DNA from: Mucilaginibacter sp. KACC 22773
GTDB lineage: Bacteria > Bacteroidota > Bacteroidia > Sphingobacteriales > Sphingobacteriaceae
Assembly: GCF_028736215.1 (NCBI RefSeq)
Contig: NZ_CP117883.1
Coordinates: forward strand, 5,394,001 to 5,458,000
Length of the DNA stretch: 64,000 nt
Direction: 5' to 3'
Position 1 is the first letter of the stretch. Each line of letters begins with the position of its first letter. Shown piece after piece: positions 50,368-59,214 of this stretch. The notes below the pieces were generated by a model. The model was not told the DNA's origin and searched no databases. It worked only from the letters and a program-made list of their open reading frames with translations. A program made the translations under genes and the position numbers.

Positions 50368-50832
50368 ATGAAAAAGCTTATCCTCATCATTGCAATAGCT
50401 ACGTTAAGTATCAATTGTCTTGCTCAAAAACAAACTAAACCGGTTTACGATGCTGCACTTGCCAAAAAACTGGGCGCCGATAAATACGGGATGAAAAAGT
50501 ATATTATGGCTTTTTTAAAGGAAGGGCCAACCCGTTTAACAGATTCGGCAGCGCGCTTGCAATTGCAAATGGCCCATTTAAAAAACATATCTAAACTGGC
50601 CGATGAAGGCAAATTAGTTGTTGCCGGTCCTTTTTTGGATGACCAGCCCATCAAAGGCATCTTCATTTTCAATGTAGCAACCATTGAAGAAGCAAAAACC
50701 CTTACCGAAACCGACCCGGCAATAAAAGCCGGTTCGTTGATAATGGAATTGCACCCGTTTTATTGCTCGGCAGCCTTAATGGAAGTAGTAAGAATTCACC
50801 ACACACTTGAGAACGCGAACTTTACCGATTAA
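50368..50832 (+). CDS. Exported YciI-like protein
   Basis: A signal peptide (IIAIATLSINCLAQ, about residue 19) precedes a YciI/ferredoxin-like dimeric fold: YIMAFLKEGPTRLTDSA, LQLQMAHLKNISKLADEGKLVVAGPFLDD near residues 65-95 and GIFIFNVATIEEAKTLTETDP. The His in QMAHL and the Asp in FLDD match the YciI active-site positions. Most YciI proteins are cytoplasmic, so export is notable. The next gene starts 4 bp after its stop. Confidence 0.85.
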   Translation: MKKLILIIAIATLSINCLAQKQTKPVYDAALAKKLGADKYGMKKYIMAFLKEGPTRLTDSAARLQLQMAHLKNISKLADEGKLVVAGPFLDDQPIKGIFIFNVATIEEAKTLTETDPAIKAGSLIMELHPFYCSAALMEVVRIHHTLENANFTD

Positions 50833-50836
50833 GGCA

Positions 50837-51519
50837 ATGCAGGCTGACGAAATTATAGAACTACTTAAGCAACAGGCCAACCCAACCTATCTTACCGGTA
50901 TGCAGCGTTTTGGCATAGACAGTTCCAGGGCACTTGGCGTTAAACTCCCTGCTGTACGCAAATTGGCTAAAAGTTTAAAAAAGACCATGTGCTTGCACAG
51001 CAACTTTGGGACACCGGCGTTCATGAGGCGCGAATTATGGCCTCGCTGGTTGACGACCCGGCATGCGTTACCGAACAACAAATAGATAGCTGGACAAAAG
51101 ATTTTAATTCGTGGGACCTGTGCGACCAGGTATGCGGAAACCTTTTTGACCGCACACCTTTTGCCATTGCCAAAGCCATTGAGTTTAGCACCCGGGAAGA
51201 AGAGTTTGTTAAACGCGCGGGTTTTGTTTTAATGGCCGAATACGCTGTACATAGCAAAAAAGCCGACGACGATATTTTTATACCTTTTTTTGCCATTATG
51301 GAGCGTGAGGCCTGGGACAGCCGCAATTTTGTTAAAAAGGCCATAAACTGGGCCCTGCGACAAATAGGAAAAAGAAACAGCACCTTAAAAGCCGTGGCAA
51401 TTGCCGCCGCCAACCGTATTGCAAATCAAAATTACAAATCGGCCAAATGGATTGGCTCCAACGCCCTTGCCGAGCTGATAATTGATAAAAACTCCCTAAA
51501 AAAATATAAACCCTCATAA
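50837..51519 (+). pseudogene. DNA alkylation repair (AlkD-like HEAT-repeat) gene with frameshift
   Basis: Frame one from ATG 50837 encodes EIIELLKQQANPTYLTGMQR and LGVKLPAVRKLAKSLKK, then goes out of phase in the A6 tract at about 50977-50982. The other frame continues with HVLAQQLWDTGVHEARIMAS, AEYAVHSKK and NFVKKAINWALRQIGKRN to the stop at 51519. Joined, they give a normal AlkD-like protein of about 227 aa that removes alkylated bases. One missing A explains the break. A sequencing error, a true mutation or slippage are all possible. It is coupled to the YciI-like gene. Confidence 0.8.
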
Positions 51520-51536
51520 AAAACAGGACATAAGCC

Positions 51537-51564
51537 TAAAAACCGGCCATTCTTTCGGTTTTTT
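51537..51564 (+). terminator. Terminator after the alkylation-repair gene
   Basis: AAAAACCG/CGGTTTTTT stem with a 10-base loop and a T-run, 18 bp after the stop codon. Confidence 0.65.
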
Positions 51565-51928
51565 GCGATAATTTTTATTATTTATTAAAAATTTCAGGTC
51601 AGCAAAGTATTATCTCATTCCATTTTAGCGTTTAAAGTGCAAAAAATACACTTCCCGTTACAGTTAAAGGAGGTTATTTAACAATATCTCCCTTATAAAT
51701 ACCTGAATTTCCGGTGCGCAATTTTTATTTTGTAATTATCAGTATCAGAGTGATTTATATGATACCAAATACTATATTTGAAATCCCATAATTGTTCAAA
51801 AAAAATAGTGGTTTGGTTAAACGTAAACAACCAAAGGTTGTAAATAAAGTTATTTTATAATTATGGCACATATTTTATTAATAGCATGTTGCATTAACTA
51901 AATAAAGGGGCTATTTTATAGTATTAGT
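51565..51928. other. Leader region of the histidine kinase gene
   Basis: 364 bp of AT-rich sequence without genes or clear repeats. It presumably carries the promoter of the kinase/regulator pair. Confidence 0.5.
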
Positions 51929-53410
51929 ATGAGTTTTTCTGAAGGGCACAAATTTTCTGACGATAGCAAGCAACACCTTGCCCAAATCATCGATAATATA
52001 AATGCCGGCATTTGGGAATACAACATTACAACAAAAAACATCAAGTGGTCGGTAGGGTTTTACACCGTTTTGGGATACGAGCCGGACGAGATAGAATGTT
52101 CGAACCATATATTTTTTGAACATTTACTATATCACCAGGATAAACCTGCTTTTTTAACAGCCCTGAACAACCAACCTTCAACTTCAACCCAACCACTACA
52201 AATCAGGCTACTCACCAAGCAGTCGGGCTATCATTGGTTTGAGAGTACGGTAAAAAAATACAATGACGAAACCGGGCAAATCATTTACGGATCGATCATT
52301 AATATTAACCAGTATAAACAGGCCCAGATACAGGCGGCGCACAATGATTTAGTTTATAGCGAGGCCCTTAAAATTGCCAAATTGGGCAGTTGGGAGTTGA
52401 ACGCACTTACCATGGGCCTGTCCTTATCAAAACAGTTTTATGATATTTATGAGTTGCAAAACCATGTTAAGCTTTCACTGGATGAGGTTATCAGCTTTTT
52501 TGAACCGCCACACCGCCCGGTGATTAAAAACGCTATTGACAATGCAATAGAATATTGCCAGCCTTATGACCTGGAATTGCTCTTCCGATCGGCAAAAAAC
52601 AATGTAATTTGGGTAAGGGCCAAAGGGATACCCATTATTAATGATTTTGGCAAATGCATTACCATAAGGGGAATTATACAGGATATTGATAATAAAAAAC
52701 GCAAGAACCTGGCGTTGGAATCGTCGTTAAATTTATTGACCGACCAAAACAGGCGCCTGCAAAATTTCGCTTACATTGTCTCGCATAACCTTCGGTCGCA
52801 TGCAGGCAATTTACAGTTCATGGTAACATTACATGATGAAACCGAGCTTCCTGACGACAGGGCCGAAATTTTGTCGCATATTAAATCAATCAGCGATAGC
52901 CTAAGTGCTACCATTGAGCATTTAAACGAGATAGTTCAAATTCAAACCGAAATTACCAATGAGCGGACGGTAGTTGATTTTGAGACTGTATTTAAAAATA
53001 TCATATCGGCATTAAAAAGCAATATCGATACGCTTGACGCCACCATAACGTATGATTTTAGCAAGTGCCCGCAAATACATTATATCCCGGCCTATATGGA
53101 GAGTATTTTGCAAAACCTGCTTACCAATGCACTTAAATACAGTTCGCCGGAGCGAAAGCCCGTTATAAAATGCCACACTATAAAAGAACGGAACCATATT
53201 TACCTCTTTTTTGAAGACAATGGTATTGGCATTGATATGGAGCGATACGGCGATAAAATGTTTGGCATGTACAAAACCTTTCATCAAAACCCCGACGCAA
53301 AAGGTATTGGGCTATTTATAACCCGCAACCAGATAGAGGCATTGGGCGGCACTATAAAAGTAGACAGCACCGTAAACATTGGCACAAAATTTACTATTAG
53401 GCTGGTATAA
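51929..53410 (+). CDS. PAS-domain sensor histidine kinase (soluble)
   Basis: The 493-aa protein has two PAS domains (IIDNINAGIWEYNITTKNIK near residue 20; KLGSWELNALTMGLSLSKQF near residue 150), each with a PAC-like tail. The DHp His is in FAYIVSHNLRSHAGN near residue 285. The ATPase lobe has N-box LLTNALKYSS near residue 395, G1 DNGIGID near residue 432 and G2 KGIGLFITRNQIEALGG near residue 460. There is no membrane segment, so the signal is cytoplasmic or soluble. It pairs with the response regulator 16 bp downstream. The phosphoacceptor context HNLRSH is of the HPK/phytochrome-like type. Confidence 0.92.
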   Translation: MSFSEGHKFSDDSKQHLAQIIDNINAGIWEYNITTKNIKWSVGFYTVLGYEPDEIECSNHIFFEHLLYHQDKPAFLTALNNQPSTSTQPLQIRLLTKQSGYHWFESTVKKYNDETGQIIYGSIININQYKQAQIQAAHNDLVYSEALKIAKLGSWELNALTMGLSLSKQFYDIYELQNHVKLSLDEVISFFEPPHRPVIKNAIDNAIEYCQPYDLELLFRSAKNNVIWVRAKGIPIINDFGKCITIRGIIQDIDNKKRKNLALESSLNLLTDQNRRLQNFAYIVSHNLRSHAGNLQFMVTLHDETELPDDRAEILSHIKSISDSLSATIEHLNEIVQIQTEITNERTVVDFETVFKNIISALKSNIDTLDATITYDFSKCPQIHYIPAYMESILQNLLTNALKYSSPERKPVIKCHTIKERNHIYLFFEDNGIGIDMERYGDKMFGMYKTFHQNPDAKGIGLFITRNQIEALGGTIKVDSTVNIGTKFTIRLV

Positions 53411-53426
53411 ATAATACCAATAGCAG

Positions 53427-53873
53427 ATGACAGCAGAGAAGGATCCCGTGGGGGTGTGCTTAATTGACGATGATCAGGTTTATACTTTCGGATTTAAAAA
53501 ACTAATCAATTTAAGGGGGCTTAACAGCCGGGTAATTAATTTTTGCGACGGAAGCCAGGCCATTACCTGGTTAACAAACCCGCATAACAGCGACAATTTA
53601 CCAGATGTAATATTCCTGGACATTAATATGCCTAACATGGATGGCTGGGATTTTTTGCGGGAATTTGCGGAAATAAAATCCCAATTGGGCAAAAAAATCA
53701 CAATATATATGCTCAGCTCATCTATCAACCTGAACGATATTTACCGGGCAAAAAAAATTGCCGATGTAGCAGATTATATTTTTAAGCCGATAAATGAATA
53801 TCAGCTGCGCGCAATTATAAACGTACTCCGGGAACAGGATGCTGGTTCAAATATAAGCAAGTATAAAGCTTAA
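53427..53873 (+). CDS. Single-domain response regulator
   Basis: The 148-aa protein is a receiver domain: acidic pair in CLIDDDQVY, phosphoacceptor Asp in VIFLDINMPNMDGWDF near residue 60, the Ser in YMLSSS near residue 95 and Lys in IFKPINEY near residue 127. No output domain follows. It is probably phosphorylated by the upstream kinase and acts by protein contact. Confidence 0.93.
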   Translation: MTAEKDPVGVCLIDDDQVYTFGFKKLINLRGLNSRVINFCDGSQAITWLTNPHNSDNLPDVIFLDINMPNMDGWDFLREFAEIKSQLGKKITIYMLSSSINLNDIYRAKKIADVADYIFKPINEYQLRAIINVLREQDAGSNISKYKA

Positions 53874-53893
53874 TGATTTACATATGACATAGA

Positions 53894-53928
53894 ATTCGTA
53901 TTCGTTGATTAAATCAACGAATACGAAT
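53894..53928 (+). terminator. Terminator after the response regulator
   Basis: A perfect 15-bp stem, ATTCGTATTCGTTGA with its complement, and a 5-base AT loop, then AATTTTCATTTTT. It can also work for the opposing manA gene. Confidence 0.7.
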
Positions 53929-53991
53929 AATTTTCATTTTTCAGACAGCTTTTTAGTCTAAAAAGCACTTACTATATTAATATTATGCTTG

Positions 53992-54972
53992 TTATTCGAT
54001 ATAACTTTCTAATATTTTAAAGCCACCGGTGGTCTTCAGTTCAATTTTATCAATGCTTTTGGGCAGCAGGATGCACTCGCCCATTTTTACCGGGTAGGTT
54101 TCGCCGTTATAGGTTACGTTATAAGCGCCTTCAACGCAAACATGTACCACAAACGAATCAAGCGCCGAATAATCTTTCGCGGTGCTTTTGTCAAAATCAA
54201 GTATGTTGGTAGTAAAGTAAGGGCAGGTTACCAAATGAACGGTTTCGTCTTTTTGCGGCTGGTATATGGTTTTATATTCCGGGTAGTGTTTGTAATCAAT
54301 AGCAGCCAATGCTTCCTGGGTATGTAGCTCACGTTTATTGCCTTTATCATCTACCCTGTCAAAATCGTAAATGCGGTACGTGATATCGGATGTTTGCTGA
54401 ATTTCGGCAATTAGCAAACCTTTGCCTATGGTATGTACCCGACCGGCTGGTAAAAAGAACACATCGCCGGCGGCAACATCCTCTTTATTCAATATATCCA
54501 TAATATGGCCGCTGTTTAACGCGTCTACATACTTCTGCTCCGTCATCTCCTGGTTAAAACCAGCTATCAGCGTCGAACCCGGATCGGCTTCAATAACATA
54601 CCACATTTCGGTTTTACCGAATGAGTTATGGCGTTCCCTGGCCAGTTTATCATCCGGGTGTACCTGTACCGACAGGTCGTCATTGGCATCAATAAATTTA
54701 ATCAGCAAAGGAAAAATATTACCAAAATGGTCGTAAACCTTTTTACCAACCAACTCGTCTTTATATTGCTCTAATAAATCAGCCAATGATTCGCCATCCA
54801 GCACGCCGCCATTTACCACAGATACATCCGATTTTACGCCCGATAACTCCCAGGTTTCACCACAGTTTGGCAAATCGCCATAATCTTTATGCAAATAGGT
54901 TTTGATCTTTTGACCGCCCCAGATTTTATCTTTATATATGGTTTTAAACTTTAAAGGATATAATGCCGACAT
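53992..54972 (-). CDS. manA: Class I mannose-6-phosphate isomerase
   Basis: The 326-aa cupin-fold enzyme interconverts mannose-6-phosphate and fructose-6-phosphate. Zinc ligands lie in LSVQVHPDDKLA near residue 96 (Gln, His) and in LPAGRVHTIGKGLLIAEIQQ near residue 175; ITYRIYDFDR follows. It is the short firmicute/Bacteroidota form (about 320 aa). It has its own leader and stands alone. Confidence 0.93.
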   Translation of the reverse strand: MSALYPLKFKTIYKDKIWGGQKIKTYLHKDYGDLPNCGETWELSGVKSDVSVVNGGVLDGESLADLLEQYKDELVGKKVYDHFGNIFPLLIKFIDANDDLSVQVHPDDKLARERHNSFGKTEMWYVIEADPGSTLIAGFNQEMTEQKYVDALNSGHIMDILNKEDVAAGDVFFLPAGRVHTIGKGLLIAEIQQTSDITYRIYDFDRVDDKGNKRELHTQEALAAIDYKHYPEYKTIYQPQKDETVHLVTCPYFTTNILDFDKSTAKDYSALDSFVVHVCVEGAYNVTYNGETYPVKMGECILLPKSIDKIELKTTGGFKILESYIE

Positions 54973-55495
54973 AGTAGTTTGTTGCTTTTGCCCGCTAAGT
55001 TAAAAGTTTAATATAAAAAGCCCCAAATAACTTTTAAATCGGCAGGGAGTAATGGCTTTTAATGCAGAGATAGGCAAAACTATCAATATCGAATACAGGT
55101 CATTGCGAGTATCCACCAGCCCTGCTGGAAAAAATAGTAATGACGACTATGGATACCACAACCTCCTCTATACCGTCATTGCGAGGCACGAAGCAATCCC
55201 GAACTATGTTGGACTAAGCACGTAGGGGATTGCTTCGTGCCTCGCAATGACGGTAGTTTAGAACATTCGTTTAACTATATCCGTTGCGCGTCATAATCTT
55301 TTTTTAGGTTTACCTGATAGATATCCGTATGACATAATTGTTGTCGAGTTCTAAACCCAATGCGTCATTCCTTTTTTTTTCCAACTTAGCTGGTGGTTAC
55401 TCGACATTCGGTTTATTTATTGATAAGAACCTGAAAGATGCACACACAGCAAACCTCAGTACAGGAAATTTATATCATCAATGATAGCCCTACAA
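54973..55495. other. Intergenic region between manA and ligA
   Basis: 523 bp without a credible ORF. It contains the palindromic element at 55172-55254; the rest is AT-rich leader sequence. Confidence 0.55.
55172..55254. repeat. Palindromic dispersed element (GTCATTGCGAGG type), copy 3
   Basis: ACCGTCATTGCGAGGCACGA at the left and TCGTGCCTCGCAATGACGGT at the right are exact complements. Arms match those of the copies at 25154-25362. Confidence 0.88.
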
Positions 55496-57511
55496 TTACG
55501 CAATCAAATCCAATAACTCCTGATCGCTAATAATTGGGATATTAAGTTTTTGCGCTTTTTCGAGCTTGGCTGGCCCCATGTTATCACCGGCGACCAGATA
55601 ATTCAATTTTGCCGAAATGCTGCTCAAAATTTTGCCTCCATTTTGTTCAATGATATCTTTCAGTTCATCGCGCGAAAATTTTTCAAACACTCCCGAAATA
55701 ATAAAGCTTTGACCCGCTAATTTTTCGCTGGCCAGGGTTACTTCTTTTTCTTCGGCTACAAATTGCAGCCCGGCATCTTTTAATTTCTCTATCTCCTGCT
55801 TATGTTTTTCATCGTTAAAGTATTCCGCAATACTTTGGGCTATCCGGCCGCCAATTTCGTCGGCTGCGGTAAGTTCCTCTTCGGTGGCAGCCATCAGTTT
55901 ATCAATGGTTTTAAAATGGAAAGCAAGTTTCCTGGCCACCGTTTCGCCAACATACCTTATGCCCAATCCAAACAGTACTTTTTCAAAAGGCATCTGTTTT
56001 GATTTTTCGATACCATCCAGCATATTACTGATGGATTTTTCGCCAAAACGTCCCATTTGCTTTAATTCAGCCGCGTGGGTATGCAAATCATAAATGTCGC
56101 TGATGTGGTTTATAAACCCGCGAGAGTGCAGCCTTTCTATAGTTTCGTCGCCCAGGCCATCAATGTTCATGGCCTTACGGCCGATAAAATGCTGCATTTT
56201 GCCCACAATCTGCGGCGGACAGCCCTCATCATTGGGGCAATACCATGCGGCTTCGCCTTCGGTGCGCAGCAACGGAGTGTTACATGCAGGGCAATTGGTG
56301 ATGTAAGCTATAGGTTTGGCATCGGGCTTGCGCTTGTCTAAATTAACGCTAATGATCTTGGGGATGATCTCCCCTCCTTTCTCAACAAATACGGTATCGT
56401 GCTCGTGCAATTTAAGGCGTTCGGTAATTTCATCGGCATTGTGCAGGGTGGCACGCTTTACGGTTGTGCCGGCCAGCAATACCGGCTTTAAGTTGGCAAC
56501 CGGGGTAACCGCGCCGGTGCGGCCTACCTGGTAAGTTACCTGTAATAATTCGGTTTCTACCCGCTCGGCTTTAAATTTATAGGATATGGCCCAGCGCGGC
56601 GACTTGGATGTAAAACCCAGCTCCTGCTGTTGCGAGTAATTGTTTACTTTAATAACAATGCCATCAATATCATAGCTCAGGTTAAACCGCTCTTTATCCC
56701 AATGGCTTATAAATTCCAGCACACCGCTAATATCGTTGCAAAGCCTGCTGTGGTTATCTACATGAAAGCCCCAGCTTTTTACGGCCTCCAGGCTTTCCCA
56801 ATGGGTTCTAAATAAGGTTTTCTCGGTGTATAAGCCATACAGGAAACAATCAAGCGGTCGTCTGGCCACCTCAGCCGAATCCTGTAGTTTCATAGTCCCC
56901 GACGCAAAATTACGGGGGTTGGCATACGTCATTTCGCCGTTATCTGTACGCTCTTTATTTAAACGTTCAAAAGCTTTCAGGTGCATAAACACCTCACCAC
57001 GAATCTCGAACAGGTCGGGGTAATCGCCTGAAGTCAGTTTTTTAGGTATGCTGTGTATGGTGCGTACATTGGTGGTTACTTCATCGCCTTGTGTACCGTC
57101 GCCCCGGGTTACTGCACGCACCAGTTTGCCGTTTTCGTAGGTTAAGCTCATGCTCAGGCCGTCAAACTTAAGCTCACAAACATATTCAAAACTATCACCG
57201 ATAGCTTTGCGAATGCGCTGGTCAAACTCTACCAGTTCCTGCTCGTTATAGGTATTACCTAACGATAGCATGGGCCAGCGGTGCCTTACCGTTACAAATT
57301 CTTTGGTAACCTCTCCGCCCACCCTTTGCGTAGGCGAATCGGGGTCTAAAAATTCGGGAAATTCCTTTTCAAGCTTGTTCAGTTCTTCCAGCTTTTTATC
57401 AAAATCAAAATCGCTGATAGTAGGCATAGCCAGCACATAATAATTGTAATTGTGCTGCTTCAATTCGGCGCTAAGGGCCTTAATCTGTTTTTTAGCTTCG
57501 GCGGGTGACAT
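55496..57511 (-). CDS. ligA: NAD-dependent DNA ligase
   Basis: The 671-aa enzyme shows the full LigA order: domain Ia (NYNYYVLAMPTISDFDFDKK), the adenylation Lys in CELKFDGLSM (KxDG) near residue 115, an OB fold (VEKGGEIIPKIISV), the four-Cys zinc finger (CPAC ... WYCPNDEGC near residues 405-430), helix-hairpin-helix repeats, and a BRCT domain after residue 590 (FIISGVFEKFSRDELKDII). It seals nicks in replication. The start at 57509-57511 gives normal length. Confidence 0.97.
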   Translation of the reverse strand: MSPAEAKKQIKALSAELKQHNYNYYVLAMPTISDFDFDKKLEELNKLEKEFPEFLDPDSPTQRVGGEVTKEFVTVRHRWPMLSLGNTYNEQELVEFDQRIRKAIGDSFEYVCELKFDGLSMSLTYENGKLVRAVTRGDGTQGDEVTTNVRTIHSIPKKLTSGDYPDLFEIRGEVFMHLKAFERLNKERTDNGEMTYANPRNFASGTMKLQDSAEVARRPLDCFLYGLYTEKTLFRTHWESLEAVKSWGFHVDNHSRLCNDISGVLEFISHWDKERFNLSYDIDGIVIKVNNYSQQQELGFTSKSPRWAISYKFKAERVETELLQVTYQVGRTGAVTPVANLKPVLLAGTTVKRATLHNADEITERLKLHEHDTVFVEKGGEIIPKIISVNLDKRKPDAKPIAYITNCPACNTPLLRTEGEAAWYCPNDEGCPPQIVGKMQHFIGRKAMNIDGLGDETIERLHSRGFINHISDIYDLHTHAAELKQMGRFGEKSISNMLDGIEKSKQMPFEKVLFGLGIRYVGETVARKLAFHFKTIDKLMAATEEELTAADEIGGRIAQSIAEYFNDEKHKQEIEKLKDAGLQFVAEEKEVTLASEKLAGQSFIISGVFEKFSRDELKDIIEQNGGKILSSISAKLNYLVAGDNMGPAKLEKAQKLNIPIISDQELLDLIA

Positions 57512-57538
57512 GGTACGAAGGTAATAAATTAGTCAATT

Positions 57539-57625
57539 GGTTCATGGTTCATAGATCATAGTTCATGGCTTTTTTGAGGTTGGTAAATTTTTCTACCATG
57601 AACTATGAACCATAGGCCATGAACC
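57539..57625. repeat. Inverted repeat of GGTTCATGGTTCATAG type
   Basis: GGTTCATGGTTCATAGATCA at the left pairs with TATGAACCATAGGCCATGAACC at the right, with a loop of about 30 bp. A related motif (GGCTCATGGTTCATAGTCCA) occurs near 58980. It lies between the stop of the DUF6263 gene and the ligA start, both minus. Confidence 0.6.
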
Positions 57626-57632
57626 GAATGAA

Positions 57633-58538
57633 CTACTTATCAGTAATAACCGTCTCACTCACCATGCTCATCGGGAAGGTAGCGCCGCCGGGGGCATCTG
57701 GATTGTCTTTTATGGCAACCGTGCCGCCTATGCTTTGCTTTATTTTCGATTCGGTGATCCAGCCAGTAACCCTGTCGGCTTTAACATCTGATGTCATGGT
57801 GCCTTTCATATTATATTTCATCTGTGCATCTGGCGGGGCGGGGATAGTAGTTATGCTGCCTTCGCCATGAATTATGTAGCTGGCGGTAGTGGCATCGGTT
57901 AACTGGTATACCATAGCTACATTGGCCTTCATGGTGCTTTGAAGGGTAGTATTTATTGTCCACTTATCATTCCGGGCAACCGGCGTTTCGGGGAATACGG
58001 CTGTGGACATTTCGATACTGCCTTTGATAGCATTACTCCCAAATGATTGGATAAACTTTGCCTTCAGTTCCTCCTTCTGCACGCCCTGAATTTCCTGGAA
58101 ACCATCCAGTACAGATGATATCATCCGCTCCACATTATTAACCGACCGAATTTTGCCGCTCCTGGTAAACGTAGCCGTAAATGGCTTATCAATTAACGCG
58201 CCCAACATGGACGACATCAAATCAGCCGGATCTCTTTTTTCGGAATCAAAACTAACAGGCCCCTCGGGCAGTTGCATCTTCATGGTCAGGAATTTATAGG
58301 TAACCTCCATATAGTACAGCGAATCATCAGCACTAAGTACCTTAAAGGCTGTTGTACCCGTTACTGTTACATCAATATGGTTTACCTGTCCGTTTATGGT
58401 TTGCGTTATGGCCGATTTTGTGGTGGTAACCATGTTATAGGTATTCCCTTTTGTTAAATTTAAAACAAGTTTCAGCTTTTGCCCCTGGCACGAAATTGCA
58501 GCAAAAAACAGCAAAAACAAGTTAAACAGGTACTTCAT
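57633..58538 (-). CDS. Exported DUF6263-type protein
   Basis: The 301-aa protein has a signal peptide (LFLLFFAAISCQGQ, possibly lipobox AAISC). It is beta-rich: LVLNLTKGNTYNMVTTTKSAITQT near residues 24-47, DSLYYMEVTYKFLTMKMQ and a C-terminal GWITESKIKQSIGGTVAI. The KLNLTKGxTY start is typical of DUF6263 envelope proteins whose role is unknown. It reads towards ligA. Confidence 0.8.
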   Translation of the reverse strand: MKYLFNLFLLFFAAISCQGQKLKLVLNLTKGNTYNMVTTTKSAITQTINGQVNHIDVTVTGTTAFKVLSADDSLYYMEVTYKFLTMKMQLPEGPVSFDSEKRDPADLMSSMLGALIDKPFTATFTRSGKIRSVNNVERMISSVLDGFQEIQGVQKEELKAKFIQSFGSNAIKGSIEMSTAVFPETPVARNDKWTINTTLQSTMKANVAMVYQLTDATTASYIIHGEGSITTIPAPPDAQMKYNMKGTMTSDVKADRVTGWITESKIKQSIGGTVAIKDNPDAPGGATFPMSMVSETVITDK

Positions 58539-58690
58539 AGTTGGTAGCTTATAATAGGCTAAGATATTATAATATTTTGGCTAAAAAATATGCTAAAACA
58601 CAGCAATTTATTAAAACTAATTTCGTTAACTTTATAGTAACCAATTTGACTTTAATTTTTCAGGCATTTCAAGACCGAAAGGAGGCATTT

Positions 58691-58939
58691 ATGTTACAGC
58701 AAATAGCATTTATACCACAGCATCAGTTCCACGTGTTAATCAATTTTAAAAATGATGAGCGCGCGGTAGCTGTTTTACCCAACGAAGCAGGAAAGTTCCG
58801 CGTTGTTGACCAGGGTAAAGTTATTGCAGAAATTAATTTTGACAAAAACCGCAGCGATGTGGTTTGCAGCCGCGGAAAGTTAGGCGCCAATGTTATGGCT
58901 CAACTGGCCAACCAAATAAAAAACCATTACGCATCCTAA
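58691..58939 (+). CDS. Small conserved-looking protein, 82 aa
   Basis: The start ATG 58691 is favoured by a strong Shine-Dalgarno AAAGGAGG 6 bp upstream, rare in Bacteroidota; an open frame continues upstream but has no RBS. The product (FIPQHQFHVLINFKNDERAV; VDQGKVIAEINFDKNRSD) is a compact alpha/beta protein without signal or membrane segment. Family not recognised. Confidence 0.65.
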   Translation: MLQQIAFIPQHQFHVLINFKNDERAVAVLPNEAGKFRVVDQGKVIAEINFDKNRSDVVCSRGKLGANVMAQLANQIKNHYAS

Positions 58940-59046
58940 GTAAAACAGGTAACAAAGACTTTGATAGTTCATGGATAATGGCTCATGGTTCATAGTCCAT
59001 GGGAATTTATTGTTCATGGGCTATCTTTTTTTTCGACCACGTTTAT

Positions 59047-59129
59047 GGCGTTGCCTTCGGCCGGGCTATACGCTCATACTGCACAGGCCTTAACCACGTT
59101 TGCCGGTATCCGCTTCCATCCCTAACGCT
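59047..59129 (-). repeat. Dispersed GGATACCGGCC repeat, copy E
   Basis: On the minus strand: CGTTAGGGATGGAAGCGGAT, ACCGGC, a variable middle, GCAGTATGAGCGTATAGCCC and GGCCGAAGGCAACGCC. Same block order as copies A, C and D. Confidence 0.7.
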
Positions 59130-59214
59130 TTTGTCTGAATCAAAATTTTCAGGATTTAAGAATTAACAGAATTTGGCTTCATCAGCTTCAGTAGGCTAAC
59201 CATATACAGTATCC

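Noticed and set aside
50970..50990. Programmed frameshift in the AlkD-like gene
   Set aside because: The A6 tract could slip, but no stimulatory structure is visible and the family is normally encoded in one frame; an indel is more likely.
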